Positions 26,872 through 35,669 of a DNA stretch of 64,000 nt are shown here, one piece after another. The stretch spans positions 1 through 64,000 of the forward strand of contig NZ_JAPNTZ010000021.1 in the NCBI RefSeq assembly GCF_026626335.1, in the 5' to 3' direction. The notes beneath the pieces were generated by a model. It was not told where the DNA came from. It made no database searches and worked only from the letters and a program-made list of their open reading frames with translations. The stretch is from Paractinoplanes pyxinae. Its GTDB lineage: Bacteria > Actinomycetota > Actinomycetes > Mycobacteriales > Micromonosporaceae. The number at the start of each line of letters is the position of its first letter. Position 1 is the first letter of the stretch. The position numbers were made by a program, and so were the translations under genes.

Positions 26872-27870
26872 ATGAGCGTGGGCATCCTGGGTACCGGCTC
26901 TTATCTGCCGGCCGAGGTGGTCACCAACGAGGATCTGGTGCGTCTCGTGCCGGATGCCGATCCGGAGTGGGTCAGCCGCAAGACGATGATCCAGGCCCGT
27001 CGTTTCGCGGCCCCGCACGAGGCCGCTTCCGACCTCGCCGCCGAGGCCGCCCGCGAGGCCCTGGTGAACGCCGGGCTCGAGGCCGTGGACATCGACTACC
27101 TGATCGTCTCGACCTCCACCGGTGACTCTCCGCAACCGCCGACCTCCACGCTGGTGCAGCACAAGATCGGCGCCAACGGGGCCGCCTGCTTCGACATCAA
27201 CGTCGTCTGCGCCGGCTTCGTCTTCGGCGTCGCGCTGGCCAACAGCCTCGTGTCGATGAACCCGACGGCCAAGGTCCTGGTCATCGCGTCCGACATCTAC
27301 TCGCGCATCCTCGACTTCGGCGACCGCCGCACGGCCGTGCTCTTCGGCGACGGCGCGGGCGCGGCGGTCGTGGGCTCGGTGGCCGAGGGCTACGGCTTCC
27401 TCGACATGGAACTGGTGTCGCGCGGCGAGGCCAGCGAGCTCATCCACGTGCCGGGTGGCGGCAGCCGCCTGCCCGCCTCGGCCGAGACGGTGGCCAACGG
27501 CGACCACTACTTCAAGATGAACGGCCGCGGCGTGCGCGACTTCGTCAACATCGGCGTTCCGCCCGCGCTCGAGGCTCTGCTCAAGCGGGCCGACGTGGCC
27601 GTCGAAGAGGTCACCCACTTCGTGCCGCACCAGGCCAACGGCATCATGCTGGCCGAACTGGTCGAGAAGGCGGGCCTGAGCGAGGCCAAGACCCACCTCA
27701 CGCTCGACCGCTACGGCAACGTGGGCAGCGCGTCGGTGCCGGTCACGCTGGACGAGGCGGCCCGCAACGGCTCGCTCAAGGACGGCGACATCGTGCTGAT
27801 GGCCGGCTTCGGCGGCGGCATGTCGGTCGGCGCGTCCCTGCTGCGCTGGGGCGGCACCACCCGCCGCTGA
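26872..27870 (+). CDS. Beta-ketoacyl-ACP synthase III (KAS III/FabH-like)
   Basis: A 332-residue thiolase-fold enzyme that condenses an acyl-CoA starter with malonyl-ACP. The triad is Cys113 (NVVCAGFVFG), His253 (FVPHQANG) and Asn283 (RYGNVGSASVPV), close to E. coli FabH numbering. It stands alone, not in a fab or polyketide cluster, so it may be a specialised KAS III. ATG 26872 is used because the upstream in-frame residues do not look like FabH; GTGGGGGC serves as ribosome site. The 290 bases before it hold no supported gene. Confidence 0.88.
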   Translation: MSVGILGTGSYLPAEVVTNEDLVRLVPDADPEWVSRKTMIQARRFAAPHEAASDLAAEAAREALVNAGLEAVDIDYLIVSTSTGDSPQPPTSTLVQHKIGANGAACFDINVVCAGFVFGVALANSLVSMNPTAKVLVIASDIYSRILDFGDRRTAVLFGDGAGAAVVGSVAEGYGFLDMELVSRGEASELIHVPGGGSRLPASAETVANGDHYFKMNGRGVRDFVNIGVPPALEALLKRADVAVEEVTHFVPHQANGIMLAELVEKAGLSEAKTHLTLDRYGNVGSASVPVTLDEAARNGSLKDGDIVLMAGFGGGMSVGASLLRWGGTTRR

Positions 27871-27877
27871 CCCCGTC

Positions 27878-28228
27878 CTACTTGGGCTGGATCAGCCAGT
27901 TCCACGCCCGCTTGAGGGTGTCCTGCAGCCCGGCGTCGTCCGCGGCCTGGGCTGCGGGGTCCTCGCTCGGCTCGGGCAGGTCGGCGCCCGGCACGGTCAG
28001 GATCACGCCGTGCTCGAACAGGCCGCTGACCTTGTCGGCGGGCGCGAAGCGGTGCCCCTCCGGCGTCTTCACGATCAGCCCGTGAAAGAGATCCGACTGC
28101 TCGTCGTCCAAGACATGCTCGACCTCGCCGGCGCGCGCGCCCGACTCGTCGTACACGGGCGTGCCGTCCTTGAGCACGAGATAGGCGACCGGCGCGCCGA
28201 GGTCTTCGGGAGCTTCGTTCTGGGTCAT
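27878..28228 (-). CDS. PRC-barrel-like small acidic protein
   Basis: A 116-residue acidic protein with a barrel-like core (AYLVLKDGTPVYDESGARAG, then LIVKTPEGHRFAPADKVSGL), then an acidic linker and a short helix ending LKRAWNWLIQPK. It resembles PRC-barrel stress proteins and is distantly like 12134-12448. It converges on the KAS III gene, seven bases apart. Function unknown. Confidence 0.6.
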   Translation of the reverse strand: MTQNEAPEDLGAPVAYLVLKDGTPVYDESGARAGEVEHVLDDEQSDLFHGLIVKTPEGHRFAPADKVSGLFEHGVILTVPGADLPEPSEDPAAQAADDAGLQDTLKRAWNWLIQPK

Positions 28229-28258
28229 GGCCCTCCCCGTACCCCCAGGTGAGGCTGC

Positions 28259-28696
28259 CTATGCTTCGCGGTCGGCGGGGAGGGTCGCCACCTCGCGGTA
28301 GAAGCGGTTGATCTGACGTACGGTCGTCTCGAACTCGTCGAGGCCGAACGGCTTGGTCACGTAGGCGTTGGCCCGGTGCTGATAGCTGGCGACGATGTCC
28401 GGCGCCGCCCCCGACGTGGTCAGGATGATCACCGGGATCGCCTTGAGCCGGTCGTCGGTCTTGATGGCGGCCAACGTCTCGCGCCCGTCCATCCGCGGCA
28501 TGTTGAGGTCGAGCAGGATCAGGTCGGGCCGGCTCGCCCCCGGGTACGCGCCCTCGCGGCGCAGATAGTCCAGAGCCTCCCGCCCGTCGGCCACCCGGTC
28601 GACGCTGGCGTCGGTGTCCGCGTTCTCCAGCGCCTCGGAAATCATGAGGGCGTCGGCGTCATCGTCGTCGACGACCAGGATCTGCAGGCTGCGCAC
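28259..28696 (-). CDS. Single-domain response regulator (Rcp1/CheY-like)
   Basis: A 145-residue receiver domain without output. The acidic pocket is LVVDDDDADALM, the phospho-acceptor Asp is in LILLDLNMPRMDG, the Thr/Ser is in ILTTSG and the Lys in YVTKPFGLDEF. The sequence is typical of Rcp1-type regulators paired with phytochrome-like or hybrid kinases; no kinase gene is near. GTG 28696 has AAAGGGG upstream and a TATGCT hexamer about 30 bases farther. Confidence 0.88.
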   Translation of the reverse strand: MRSLQILVVDDDDADALMISEALENADTDASVDRVADGREALDYLRREGAYPGASRPDLILLDLNMPRMDGRETLAAIKTDDRLKAIPVIILTTSGAAPDIVASYQHRANAYVTKPFGLDEFETTVRQINRFYREVATLPADREA

Positions 28697-28745
28697 AGGG
28701 GCCCCTTTGGTTGCTGTGCCGCAAGCATAGGGGCAGGGACGGGTC

Positions 28746-29138
28746 TCAACTACGCCCGGGCAGTTCCAATTCGGCATCCTCGGCCGGCTCGTCGGCGAAC
28801 CATTGCCTCACCTGCGCCGGGGTGAGGTCGTAGCCGGTGGCGCGGGCGCCGGACCAGTTGACACCGACCAGCATGCCGTCCTTCTCGAGCCGGGGCAGCC
28901 ACTGGTCCAGCCACTCGTCGACGTCGACGGCCAGCACCTCGAACCCGCTGTAGGCGGCCACCTGATCCACCACGCGACCGGCCCGGGTCGGCTTCGACCA
29001 GAACGGCACGGCCCGCCGCCCGTCGTCCCCCGCGGGGGCCGGCATGCCCTCCGGGTCGCGGATCGAGAACACGCGCCCTTCCCGGCCCGCCTCCCGCCGG
29101 AAGGCTGCCCGGTGCGCCCCGCTGAGCGACATCGCCAT
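28746..29138 (-). CDS. DUF2750 family protein
   Basis: A 130-residue cytoplasmic protein matching what I know of DUF2750: start MSLSGAHRAAFRREAGREGR, RRAVPFWSKPTRAGRVV, GFEVLAVDVDEWLDQWLPRL, and DGMLVGVNWSGARATGYDL. The function of this family is not established. The GGGAG ribosome site fits ATG 29132 slightly better than ATG 29138. Confidence 0.75.
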   Translation of the reverse strand: MAMSLSGAHRAAFRREAGREGRVFSIRDPEGMPAPAGDDGRRAVPFWSKPTRAGRVVDQVAAYSGFEVLAVDVDEWLDQWLPRLEKDGMLVGVNWSGARATGYDLTPAQVRQWFADEPAEDAELELPGRS

Positions 29139-29555
29139 CTCCCATCTTGATCAAGCACCCTCATCGTCCGGCATGCTCACGCCGCACGAGGCCGGGTCGA
29201 CCAAATCCCACCCCCTCAGCACGCCGCGCCGCGCCGACGTGCCGCCTTGCCGCTTCGGCTCGCACCTCCAAGCCGCGATTCCGGACGACGGCGCGGATTC
29301 TTGTAAATGTCTATAAGTGCTGGCCATTCAATTATTGATCTTGTCATTGCGAGAATTCGCAGCGTTTGTTCGGGTCTCGAACGGCTGGGGCCGGCATCGT
29401 CTTTTCGGGCTGCGCGGCCTAAACATTTAGTACAAGAAAGAGAAATTGGTCCGAAACGCGCGAGATGCCCGAGACATGATCTTCCGGTGCTCCTAAGGTC
29501 CGTTTTGTCGGTTGGCCACTTCACCGGACAACCACCAGTCACTGGAGGAATTTCA
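29139..29555. other. AT-richer intergenic region
   Basis: About 415 bases between divergent genes, with a clear drop in GC from about 29300 to 29555. No open frame here has actinomycete codon bias. The right half probably carries the promoter and leader of the secreted protein gene at 29556, whose ribosome site is GGAGGA at 29544-29549. No recognisable riboswitch was found. Confidence 0.6.
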
Positions 29556-30203
29556 ATGAGGAACAGTCGGCGCATCGGGGCGCTCGTGGCTATGGCTAGC
29601 GCGGCGGTCGGCATGGCAACAGTGACCGCGACGGCTCCCGCCTCGGCGGCGCCCGTTCGTGGGCCGCAGCCGGTTTCGACCTGGCTGAGCGCCGTCCGGG
29701 CCAACGCGGACAGCTGGGTCAAGATCAACTGGCGTACCGACCGGGCTGTCTGCAACGTCGAGGTGCGGGTCAGCGGTGGCCGGGACGTGGACGTGGACTA
29801 CCCGGGCCGCAAGCGCTTCACGTCGTTCACCCGGGGCGACATCCTGCGCCCGGGCCGCACGGACTTCACCGCGTTCGAGGTGAACCCGGACTACGACCGG
29901 GCCGGCGTCGCCCGCCTGCGCGCCACCATCTCGTACGACCTGTGCGGCCGTCGCGACCGCACGCAGTACAAGTCGTTCGCGCTGGCCCTGCCAGTGCTGC
30001 GCAACGTCGGTCACCAGGGCGGCCCCGTCCGTCCCGGCAACGACGGCCGTCCCGGCAACGACGGGCGTCCGGGCAACGACGGTCGTCCCGGCAACAACGA
30101 CGGTCGCCCCAACGGCAACAACGACGGGCGGCCCAACGGTGGTCACTCGTGGCCGTCCAGCCCGCGTCCGTCCATGAGCTCGTCGGCGCCGGCCACCCGC
30201 TGA
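29556..30203 (+). CDS. Secreted protein with GNDGRP-repeat tail (paralog A)
   Basis: A 215-residue secreted protein: signal peptide (cut near ASA-A), then a beta-rich domain of about 115 residues with two cysteines (AVCNVEVRVSG and SYDLCGRR) likely to form a disulfide, and motifs YPGRKRFTSFTRGD and TDFTAFEV. The last 60 residues are low-complexity repeats of PGNDGR and a Ser/Pro tail. The next gene encodes the same domain without the tail. I do not recognise the family; extracellular binding or wall association is inference. Confidence 0.75.
   Translation: MRNSRRIGALVAMASAAVGMATVTATAPASAAPVRGPQPVSTWLSAVRANADSWVKINWRTDRAVCNVEVRVSGGRDVDVDYPGRKRFTSFTRGDILRPGRTDFTAFEVNPDYDRAGVARLRATISYDLCGRRDRTQYKSFALALPVLRNVGHQGGPVRPGNDGRPGNDGRPGNDGRPGNNDGRPNGNNDGRPNGGHSWPSSPRPSMSSSAPATR
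30036..30143 (+). repeat. Tandem repeats encoding PGNDGR units
   Basis: About six 15- to 18-base units of the type CGTCCCGGCAACGACGG encode the PGNDGRPGNDGR tail of the secreted protein, degrading to PNGNNDGR at the 3' end. Confidence 0.8.
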
Positions 30204-30391
30204 GGCGTACGGCAGCGCATCCCCAGCCGCGGGTCCCGGGACCGCCGATTGAGTCGGCGAGCCGGGGCCCGCTCCGGCCTGCTCCCACCCGTACGAAATA
30301 GGGTTTTCGCGCCCTTGACCGGAAATCGGCGCTTAGCATGATCATCGCGCCGGTCACACGGGGAACCGACCGGGTGAGGAGGGGAACCGAC

Positions 30392-30880
30392 ATGAGTACG
30401 GGCCGCCGAATCGGATTCGCCGCCGCCGTCCTGGCCGCGTCGATGAGCATCGCGACCGTCGTCACCGCCACGCCGGCCCTGGCCGTGCACCAGGCGGCCG
30501 GCAGCGACACGTCCGACGCCCGCAAGCGGGTCAAGGGCCCACGCCCGGTCACCCGGACCCTGCAGGCGGTCGAGGCCAACGAGCCGCAGTGGGTCCGCGT
30601 GCGGTGGAAGACCGACCGCCGCATCTGCGACGCGCGGGTCGTGGTCTGGGCCGACGACGACGTGGAGATCACCTACCCGGGCGACCGGGAGTTCACCTCG
30701 TTCTCGCGGGGCGACTCCCTGGGCCGCGGCGGGACCGACTTCACCGCCATCCGGGTCGAGGCCAACTACGACCGCGACTCGTGGGCCCTGCTCGAGGCCA
30801 CGATCAGCTACACCGACTGCAGCCGCGACTCGCGGACCTGGTCGAGCGACACCACCCTGATGCTCCCCGTGCGGAGCTGA
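30392..30880 (+). CDS. Secreted protein, paralog B
   Basis: A 162-residue secreted protein with the same domain as the preceding gene: RRICDARVVVWADDDVEITY, YPGDREFTSFSRGDSL, GTDFTAIRVEANYDRD, and ATISYTDCSRD with the two conserved cysteines. The signal peptide ends near TPALA. There is no repeat tail. AGGAGGGG at about 30377-30384 sets the start at ATG 30392. The tandem arrangement shows duplication. Function unknown. Confidence 0.75.
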   Translation: MSTGRRIGFAAAVLAASMSIATVVTATPALAVHQAAGSDTSDARKRVKGPRPVTRTLQAVEANEPQWVRVRWKTDRRICDARVVVWADDDVEITYPGDREFTSFSRGDSLGRGGTDFTAIRVEANYDRDSWALLEATISYTDCSRDSRTWSSDTTLMLPVRS

Positions 30881-30991
30881 GGCAAGCGGCACCCGGTGCC
30901 GGAACATAGCGGGCGCCGCGACCACGGCGCCGGATGAACGAGGCGGCCGAGATCCGCCAGACACGAGCGGCTATCGACGCCGGACATAGGT

Positions 30992-31022
30992 GCGCCCGGC
31001 CAGAGCAACACTGGCCGGGCGC
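30992..31022 (-). terminator. Perfect 12-bp hairpin after the flippase fusion
   Basis: GCGCCCGGCCAG (30992-31003) and CTGGCCGGGCGC (31011-31022) pair perfectly around a seven-base loop, 15 bases beyond the stop of the minus-strand fusion gene. Confidence 0.75.
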
Positions 31023-31036
31023 TCGCCGTTCGTGGG

Positions 31037-33655
31037 TCAGACCCGCGTGAGGACCTGGGTCTGCTCCTCCGACTCCCGCCGGGCGTTCATGATCAGGGCC
31101 GACGGGTCGGTCAGCACCATCTCCATCGCCTTCGAGATCAGGTTGGGGTCGAAGGTCGACGCGTGGAACGTCGCCTCCAGGTGCAGCACGCCGTTCATCT
31201 CGCTGGTGGTCAGCGTGACGCCCTCGGGGCTGTTCAGCGTGGGCACGCTCAGGTTGACCCGCCATTCCGGCCCCACCGACCACGGCAGGTCGCCGAGCAG
31301 GTCGTGCCGGCCCTGGTTGCTGAAGGTCAGCCGCGGCCGCGGCGGGATGGCCAGTTCCGACGGGTACGGGTCGGGCATGCCGGGCGCGCCGTCCAGAGCG
31401 ATCTTGCCCTCGCGCAGCACCATCATCGTGAGGATGCGGCCGGTGGCCAGCTCGTTCTTGATCGTCGTGTTGATCGACGCCGGGTCCATCATGTTCTGCG
31501 GGGACAGGTACGGCCCCATGCAGAAGTTGCTGTCGATGCGCGTGTCCTTGTCGAGGAAGCGCCGGCCGTCGGCCAGGAAGGTCGCGCCGCCCGTGTCGGG
31601 CTTGAGGCCCAGCTGGTTCAGCGCCGCGGTGAACGCCGCGAACGTGATGGCCGAGGTGGTGACGCCGGGCGAGTACTCGTCCCGCCACTTGCGCATGAGT
31701 TTGAGCGTGGTGGCCGAGCGGGCCGAGCGCACGGTCAGGTTGGGCTGCCACTTGCGCATCCGGGTCTCTTCCGGCTCCGGCGGGCGGGCGAAGCTGATGC
31801 CCTCCTTCCACCGGGCCGGCTTGGTGCCGAACTGCTTCCACCAGGCCTTGGGCAGCGCCATCCGGTTGCGCTCGAGCGGCGGGATCACCGCGGCCCGGCC
31901 CTGGCTGGCCGCGAGCACCAGCTCGTGCACGAGCGAGTTCACGGGGCCGGCGTCGCCGTACGCGTGCGAGACCTTGATCGCGATGTAGCCGGCGCCGACC
32001 AGGATGCGGATCGGGTGCACGCCGCGCGGCTCGGACTGCAGCTTGCGGGTCATGCCGTCCATGTCGAGCGACCAGTCGCCGGAGTCCTGCACGGCCCGGT
32101 GCACGAATTGGGCGAACTCCGCCCCGTCCATGTGCTCCCAGCGGGCGCCGACGCGGTCGAGCTTCGAGACGGCCCGGTGCTTGGGGTCGGCCGCGTGCAG
32201 ACCGATCAAGGCCCGGCGTACGCCGTCCACGGTCACGCCGTACAGCGGGCCCACGGTCCGGATGTACTCGAGCGGGAGCCAGGCGCGCTCGTGCAGCGTC
32301 ATGCTGGTCGAGTTGGCGCTGTCGCCCCGGCGCTTGGCGCCACCGAAGACGACCCGCAGCACGGTCGGCGCGACCAGCACGGTCTCGACGCCCATCACGA
32401 TGGCGACCCACATGACCAGGTCGGTCAGGCCGCCGGTGTGCCCGCCGTACCAGGCCGCGCCCAGCTCGGCGACGCCCGCGAACAGCGAGAAGATGCCGGC
32501 CCCGCGGACCCTGTCCTGCACACGCGAGATCGCCATGAAGAAGTGCAGGAAGACGAACGGCACGTAGGTCAGGGCGAGGATGCGCAGCGCGTCGCCCGCC
32601 GTCTCGGCGTACTGGGCGCCGAAGACCGACATGATCGGGTTGGCCAGGAAGTAGACCGCCGCCGCGACCGGCACGCCGCCGCCGAGGCAGATCATCAGGC
32701 CGACCCGGACCTTGGAGGTCAGCGCCCGCTTGTCGCCGCTGGCCACCGCGAACAGCGTAAGGGCCACGTTGCCGGGCACCATCGCGAGGAACGACAGCAC
32801 CATGAAGGCGGTGTAGAACGACGCGTTGGCCTCGGCCGACAGCACCGCGGTGACGACCAGCGGCAGCGCCGCGCGCGGCAGGTAGGTCGCCAGGTTGAGC
32901 AGGTTGTGGTCGAAGGTCGACTTGCCGCGGCCCTTGAGCAGCGCGAAGTTGGGCCGGGCGGAGTCGATGATCCGGCGCCGGCGCAGCGCGACGCTGAGGA
33001 TGGCGGTCGACAGGACGATGCCGGCCACCCAGGTGAGCAGCAGCTCGTTGCCGGTCAGAGTGATCGGCGCGAGGGCCAGCCCGCCCAGCAGCACCAGCTT
33101 GATCACCGAGAACCAGGCGTTGCGCATGAGCTGCAGCGGACCCTTGAGCAGGCCGACCAGCGCCTCGTCGAGCACCAGGGTGACCGAGTTGAGGGCGATG
33201 CCGATCACCAGCAGCACGGTGCCGAACGTGCCGCCCAGCGCCTCTTGCAGACCCGGGATCCACAGCTGGGCGACGACCACGTACGCGATGCCGCCCACCG
33301 TGGCGGCGCTGCCGGCCACGAGCAGGCAGGTGGTGATCAGCTCCCACTTCGGGCCGCGCAACTGCGACAAGTCGGAGATCAGCATGGTGCCCATGCCGAA
33401 CATGCCGATGGTGCCGATCAGCGTCATCGCGGACACCGCGGCCGACGCCTGGCCGACCGCCTCGGGCGACGCCGAGCGGGCGGCGACCCACCAGAACGCG
33501 AAGCCGAACAGCGAGGTGATCGCCGTCGTCGCGATCAGCGACCCGGCGTTCAGGAACAGGTCGACGTGCCCCTTGAGGGCGGTAATGATGCTGCTGCGGC
33601 GCTTGGCCGGTTGCGGCAGCGAGCCTTGCGGCACTCTGACCTCGGTCGCGGTCAC
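31037..33655 (-). CDS. Fusion of polysaccharide flippase and condensation-domain-like acyltransferase
   Basis: An 872-residue protein with two parts. Residues about 28-430 have 12-14 membrane helices of the MATE/Wzx polysaccharide-export type (LFLNAGSLIATTAITSLFGF, FDHNLLNLATYLPRAALPLV). After a linker (about 430-455), residues about 460-870 resemble the NRPS condensation/CoA-dependent acyltransferase fold, with active-site-like VSHAYGDAGPVNSLVHELV (HxxxDxG) and DFGWG-like late motifs replaced by GDLPWSVGPEW. It may export and acylate, or esterify, an envelope glycan or lipid. GTG 33655 has GGGGAGG upstream. The fusion is continuous, with no stop or frameshift between the parts. Confidence 0.75.
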   Translation of the reverse strand: MTATEVRVPQGSLPQPAKRRSSIITALKGHVDLFLNAGSLIATTAITSLFGFAFWWVAARSASPEAVGQASAAVSAMTLIGTIGMFGMGTMLISDLSQLRGPKWELITTCLLVAGSAATVGGIAYVVVAQLWIPGLQEALGGTFGTVLLVIGIALNSVTLVLDEALVGLLKGPLQLMRNAWFSVIKLVLLGGLALAPITLTGNELLLTWVAGIVLSTAILSVALRRRRIIDSARPNFALLKGRGKSTFDHNLLNLATYLPRAALPLVVTAVLSAEANASFYTAFMVLSFLAMVPGNVALTLFAVASGDKRALTSKVRVGLMICLGGGVPVAAAVYFLANPIMSVFGAQYAETAGDALRILALTYVPFVFLHFFMAISRVQDRVRGAGIFSLFAGVAELGAAWYGGHTGGLTDLVMWVAIVMGVETVLVAPTVLRVVFGGAKRRGDSANSTSMTLHERAWLPLEYIRTVGPLYGVTVDGVRRALIGLHAADPKHRAVSKLDRVGARWEHMDGAEFAQFVHRAVQDSGDWSLDMDGMTRKLQSEPRGVHPIRILVGAGYIAIKVSHAYGDAGPVNSLVHELVLAASQGRAAVIPPLERNRMALPKAWWKQFGTKPARWKEGISFARPPEPEETRMRKWQPNLTVRSARSATTLKLMRKWRDEYSPGVTTSAITFAAFTAALNQLGLKPDTGGATFLADGRRFLDKDTRIDSNFCMGPYLSPQNMMDPASINTTIKNELATGRILTMMVLREGKIALDGAPGMPDPYPSELAIPPRPRLTFSNQGRHDLLGDLPWSVGPEWRVNLSVPTLNSPEGVTLTTSEMNGVLHLEATFHASTFDPNLISKAMEMVLTDPSALIMNARRESEEQTQVLTRV

Positions 33656-33851
33656 ACAGCCTCCCCACGGAACGACGATGAAAGGGTAGTTACTCGCCGG
33701 TTTCGGGTGCTACGGGAGAGCGGCCGACGGTTTGCGTACTGTCCGGTATGGACGATCATTGATCTGGCGGATCCGGCTGGCCGTTCGGTCGATTCTTGGT
33801 ACGCCTGAGGTCCCACCAGAATCATCCGGTCACTCCAGGTGACGTGGATCA

Positions 33852-34904
33852 TCACAACCAACCCGCTCGTTTGAAACGCCAGAAGAGGCCGCTACAGACG
33901 AGAACAACTATCACAATCGTGGCCGAGAACCCGTACCGGGAGTCGATACCGGGCATGTTCGCGAAGTTCATCCCATAAATCCCCGCGCCCACGGTCGGCA
34001 CGGCGGCGATGCCGGCCCAGGCGGCGATCATGCGCATGTCGTTGTTCTGCTCGAGAGTGACCTGCGTGAGCCGGGCCTGCAGGATCGAGTTGAGCAGGTC
34101 GTCGAAGCCGGTCACGCGGTCGGTGGCCCGGGCCAGGCGGCCGCGCACGTCCTCGAAGTAGGGGTGCAGCGCCGGAGGCGCTCCGGTCAGCCGGGTCAGC
34201 GGCTCGTGCAGCGGCAGCACGGCCCGCTTGAGCTCGACCATCTCGCGCTTGAGCTGGTAGAAGTGCGCCACGTCGGCCGAGCGGCGAGTGGCGAACGTCT
34301 CCTCCTCGAGGCGCTCGAGGTCGTGTTCGACCCGGAGCGAGACGTCCAGGTAGTCGTCGACCAGCTGGTCCGCCACCGCGTAGGCGACCGCCCACGGGCC
34401 GGCCCGCAGCAGCTCCGGCCGCTTCTGCAGATCCCGCCTGACTTGCCACAGGGCGCCCGCCGCGCCATGACGCACGGTGATGACGAACCACGGTCCGATC
34501 AGCAGGGTCACGTCGCCGGTGTCGACCACCTCGCTGGTCGCCGTCAATTCCTCGTGCTCGACGTAGCGGGCGGTCCGCAGCACCAGCCGGGTCACCTCGC
34601 CGACCGTCTCGACGAGCGGCCGGTGGCCGCCCTCGGTGGTCTGGTCGACGATCAGCTCGTGCAGGCCGAACGTCTCGGCGACCGTGCGCATCGTCACCAC
34701 GTCGGGCTCGTGCAGCCCCAGCCACACGAACTCGCCCCGGCGCCGGTGCGCCGAGGCGTAGTGCACGGTGCCGGGTTTGCGCCGCCCGTTGTGATAGACG
34801 GCGCAATCGACCACGGCATCCGGATTGTGGCGGCGCGCTTCGGTCATCGGCCCGGAGGGGCGCGGGGCGATGCCTTCGACCAGCCGGCCCAGAAGCTTCA
34901 GCAC
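33852..34904 (-). CDS. corA: CorA-family Mg2+/Co2+ transporter
   Basis: A 350-residue protein with a long cytoplasmic alpha/beta funnel and two C-terminal helices (AWAGIAAVPTVGAGIYGMNF and ATIVIVVLVCSGLFW). The GMN selectivity motif is YGMNFANMPG, the hallmark of CorA channels. It sits alone on the minus strand between the flippase fusion and the ABC exporter; 28 bases separate it from the latter. Confidence 0.92.
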   Translation of the reverse strand: MLKLLGRLVEGIAPRPSGPMTEARRHNPDAVVDCAVYHNGRRKPGTVHYASAHRRRGEFVWLGLHEPDVVTMRTVAETFGLHELIVDQTTEGGHRPLVETVGEVTRLVLRTARYVEHEELTATSEVVDTGDVTLLIGPWFVITVRHGAAGALWQVRRDLQKRPELLRAGPWAVAYAVADQLVDDYLDVSLRVEHDLERLEEETFATRRSADVAHFYQLKREMVELKRAVLPLHEPLTRLTGAPPALHPYFEDVRGRLARATDRVTGFDDLLNSILQARLTQVTLEQNNDMRMIAAWAGIAAVPTVGAGIYGMNFANMPGIDSRYGFSATIVIVVLVCSGLFWRFKRAGWL

Positions 34905-34931
34905 GCGCCGACGGTAGCGGCCCGGCGCGAT

Positions 34932-35666
34932 TCAGTCCGACCGGCGCATGGCCCGCACGCCGGCCCACAGACCGAGGGCGCCGACGGCGGCTGCGGCGAT
35001 CAACCCGTACAGGGTGGCCGAGGTGAAGATCTCGCCGTTGAACAGCGACCGCTCGGCGTCGACCACGTAGCTCAGCGGGTTGCCCTTGGCCAGGGCCTGC
35101 AGCCAGCCCGGGCCGTTCTCGATCGGCAGCAGCACGCCGGCCAGCAGCAGCAACGGGAAGAGCAGGGTCTGCTGCACGGTCCAGAACATCCACTCCTGGT
35201 TCTTCGAGGCCAGGGCCAGGGTGTACGACAGCGCGCCCAGCCCGATGCAGAAGGCCGCCAGGATGATCAGCCCCACCACCGCGCCCGCCCATTCGAAGCG
35301 GAACCCGAACGGCACGCAGACGGCCACGATCAGGGCAGCCTGGGCGAACATCGGCACGATCTCTTTGAGCGCCCGCCCGATCAGCAGGGCCGGCCGTCGC
35401 AAGGGAGTCACCAGCATCCGCTCGTGCGAGCCGGTCTGGATCTCGAAGAGCAGGTTCGACCCCGTCATCGAGCACGCGAACAGGCACGACATGACGATGA
35501 TGCCGGGGACGAACCACTGCAGGGAATTGTCCGGCAGCAGCGGCGCGAACAGCCCCAGGAAGACGAGCGGCTGGACCATCGAGAAGATGATCGTGAACGG
35601 GTCGCGCAGCAGCGGGCGCAACTCGCGGCTGAAGACGGTGGTCGTGTCGGTGATCAGCGTTGTCAT
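34932..35666 (-). CDS. ABC-2 type exporter permease (DrrB-like)
   Basis: A 244-residue permease with six helices and a typical ABC-2 start (FSRELRPLLRDPFTIIFSMV) and signature LRRPALLIGRALKEIVP. It begins three bases after the ATPase stop, forming a two-gene drug or lipid exporter of the DrrAB type. The facing WYL regulator may control it. Confidence 0.88.
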   Translation of the reverse strand: MTTLITDTTTVFSRELRPLLRDPFTIIFSMVQPLVFLGLFAPLLPDNSLQWFVPGIIVMSCLFACSMTGSNLLFEIQTGSHERMLVTPLRRPALLIGRALKEIVPMFAQAALIVAVCVPFGFRFEWAGAVVGLIILAAFCIGLGALSYTLALASKNQEWMFWTVQQTLLFPLLLLAGVLLPIENGPGWLQALAKGNPLSYVVDAERSLFNGEIFTSATLYGLIAAAAVGALGLWAGVRAMRRSD

Positions 35667-35669
35667 GGC

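Noticed and set aside
29139..29555. Riboswitch or small RNA in the AT-richer intergenic region
   Set aside because: I looked for c-di-AMP, c-di-GMP, SAM, cobalamin and TPP signatures and found no match. Only weak stems are visible.
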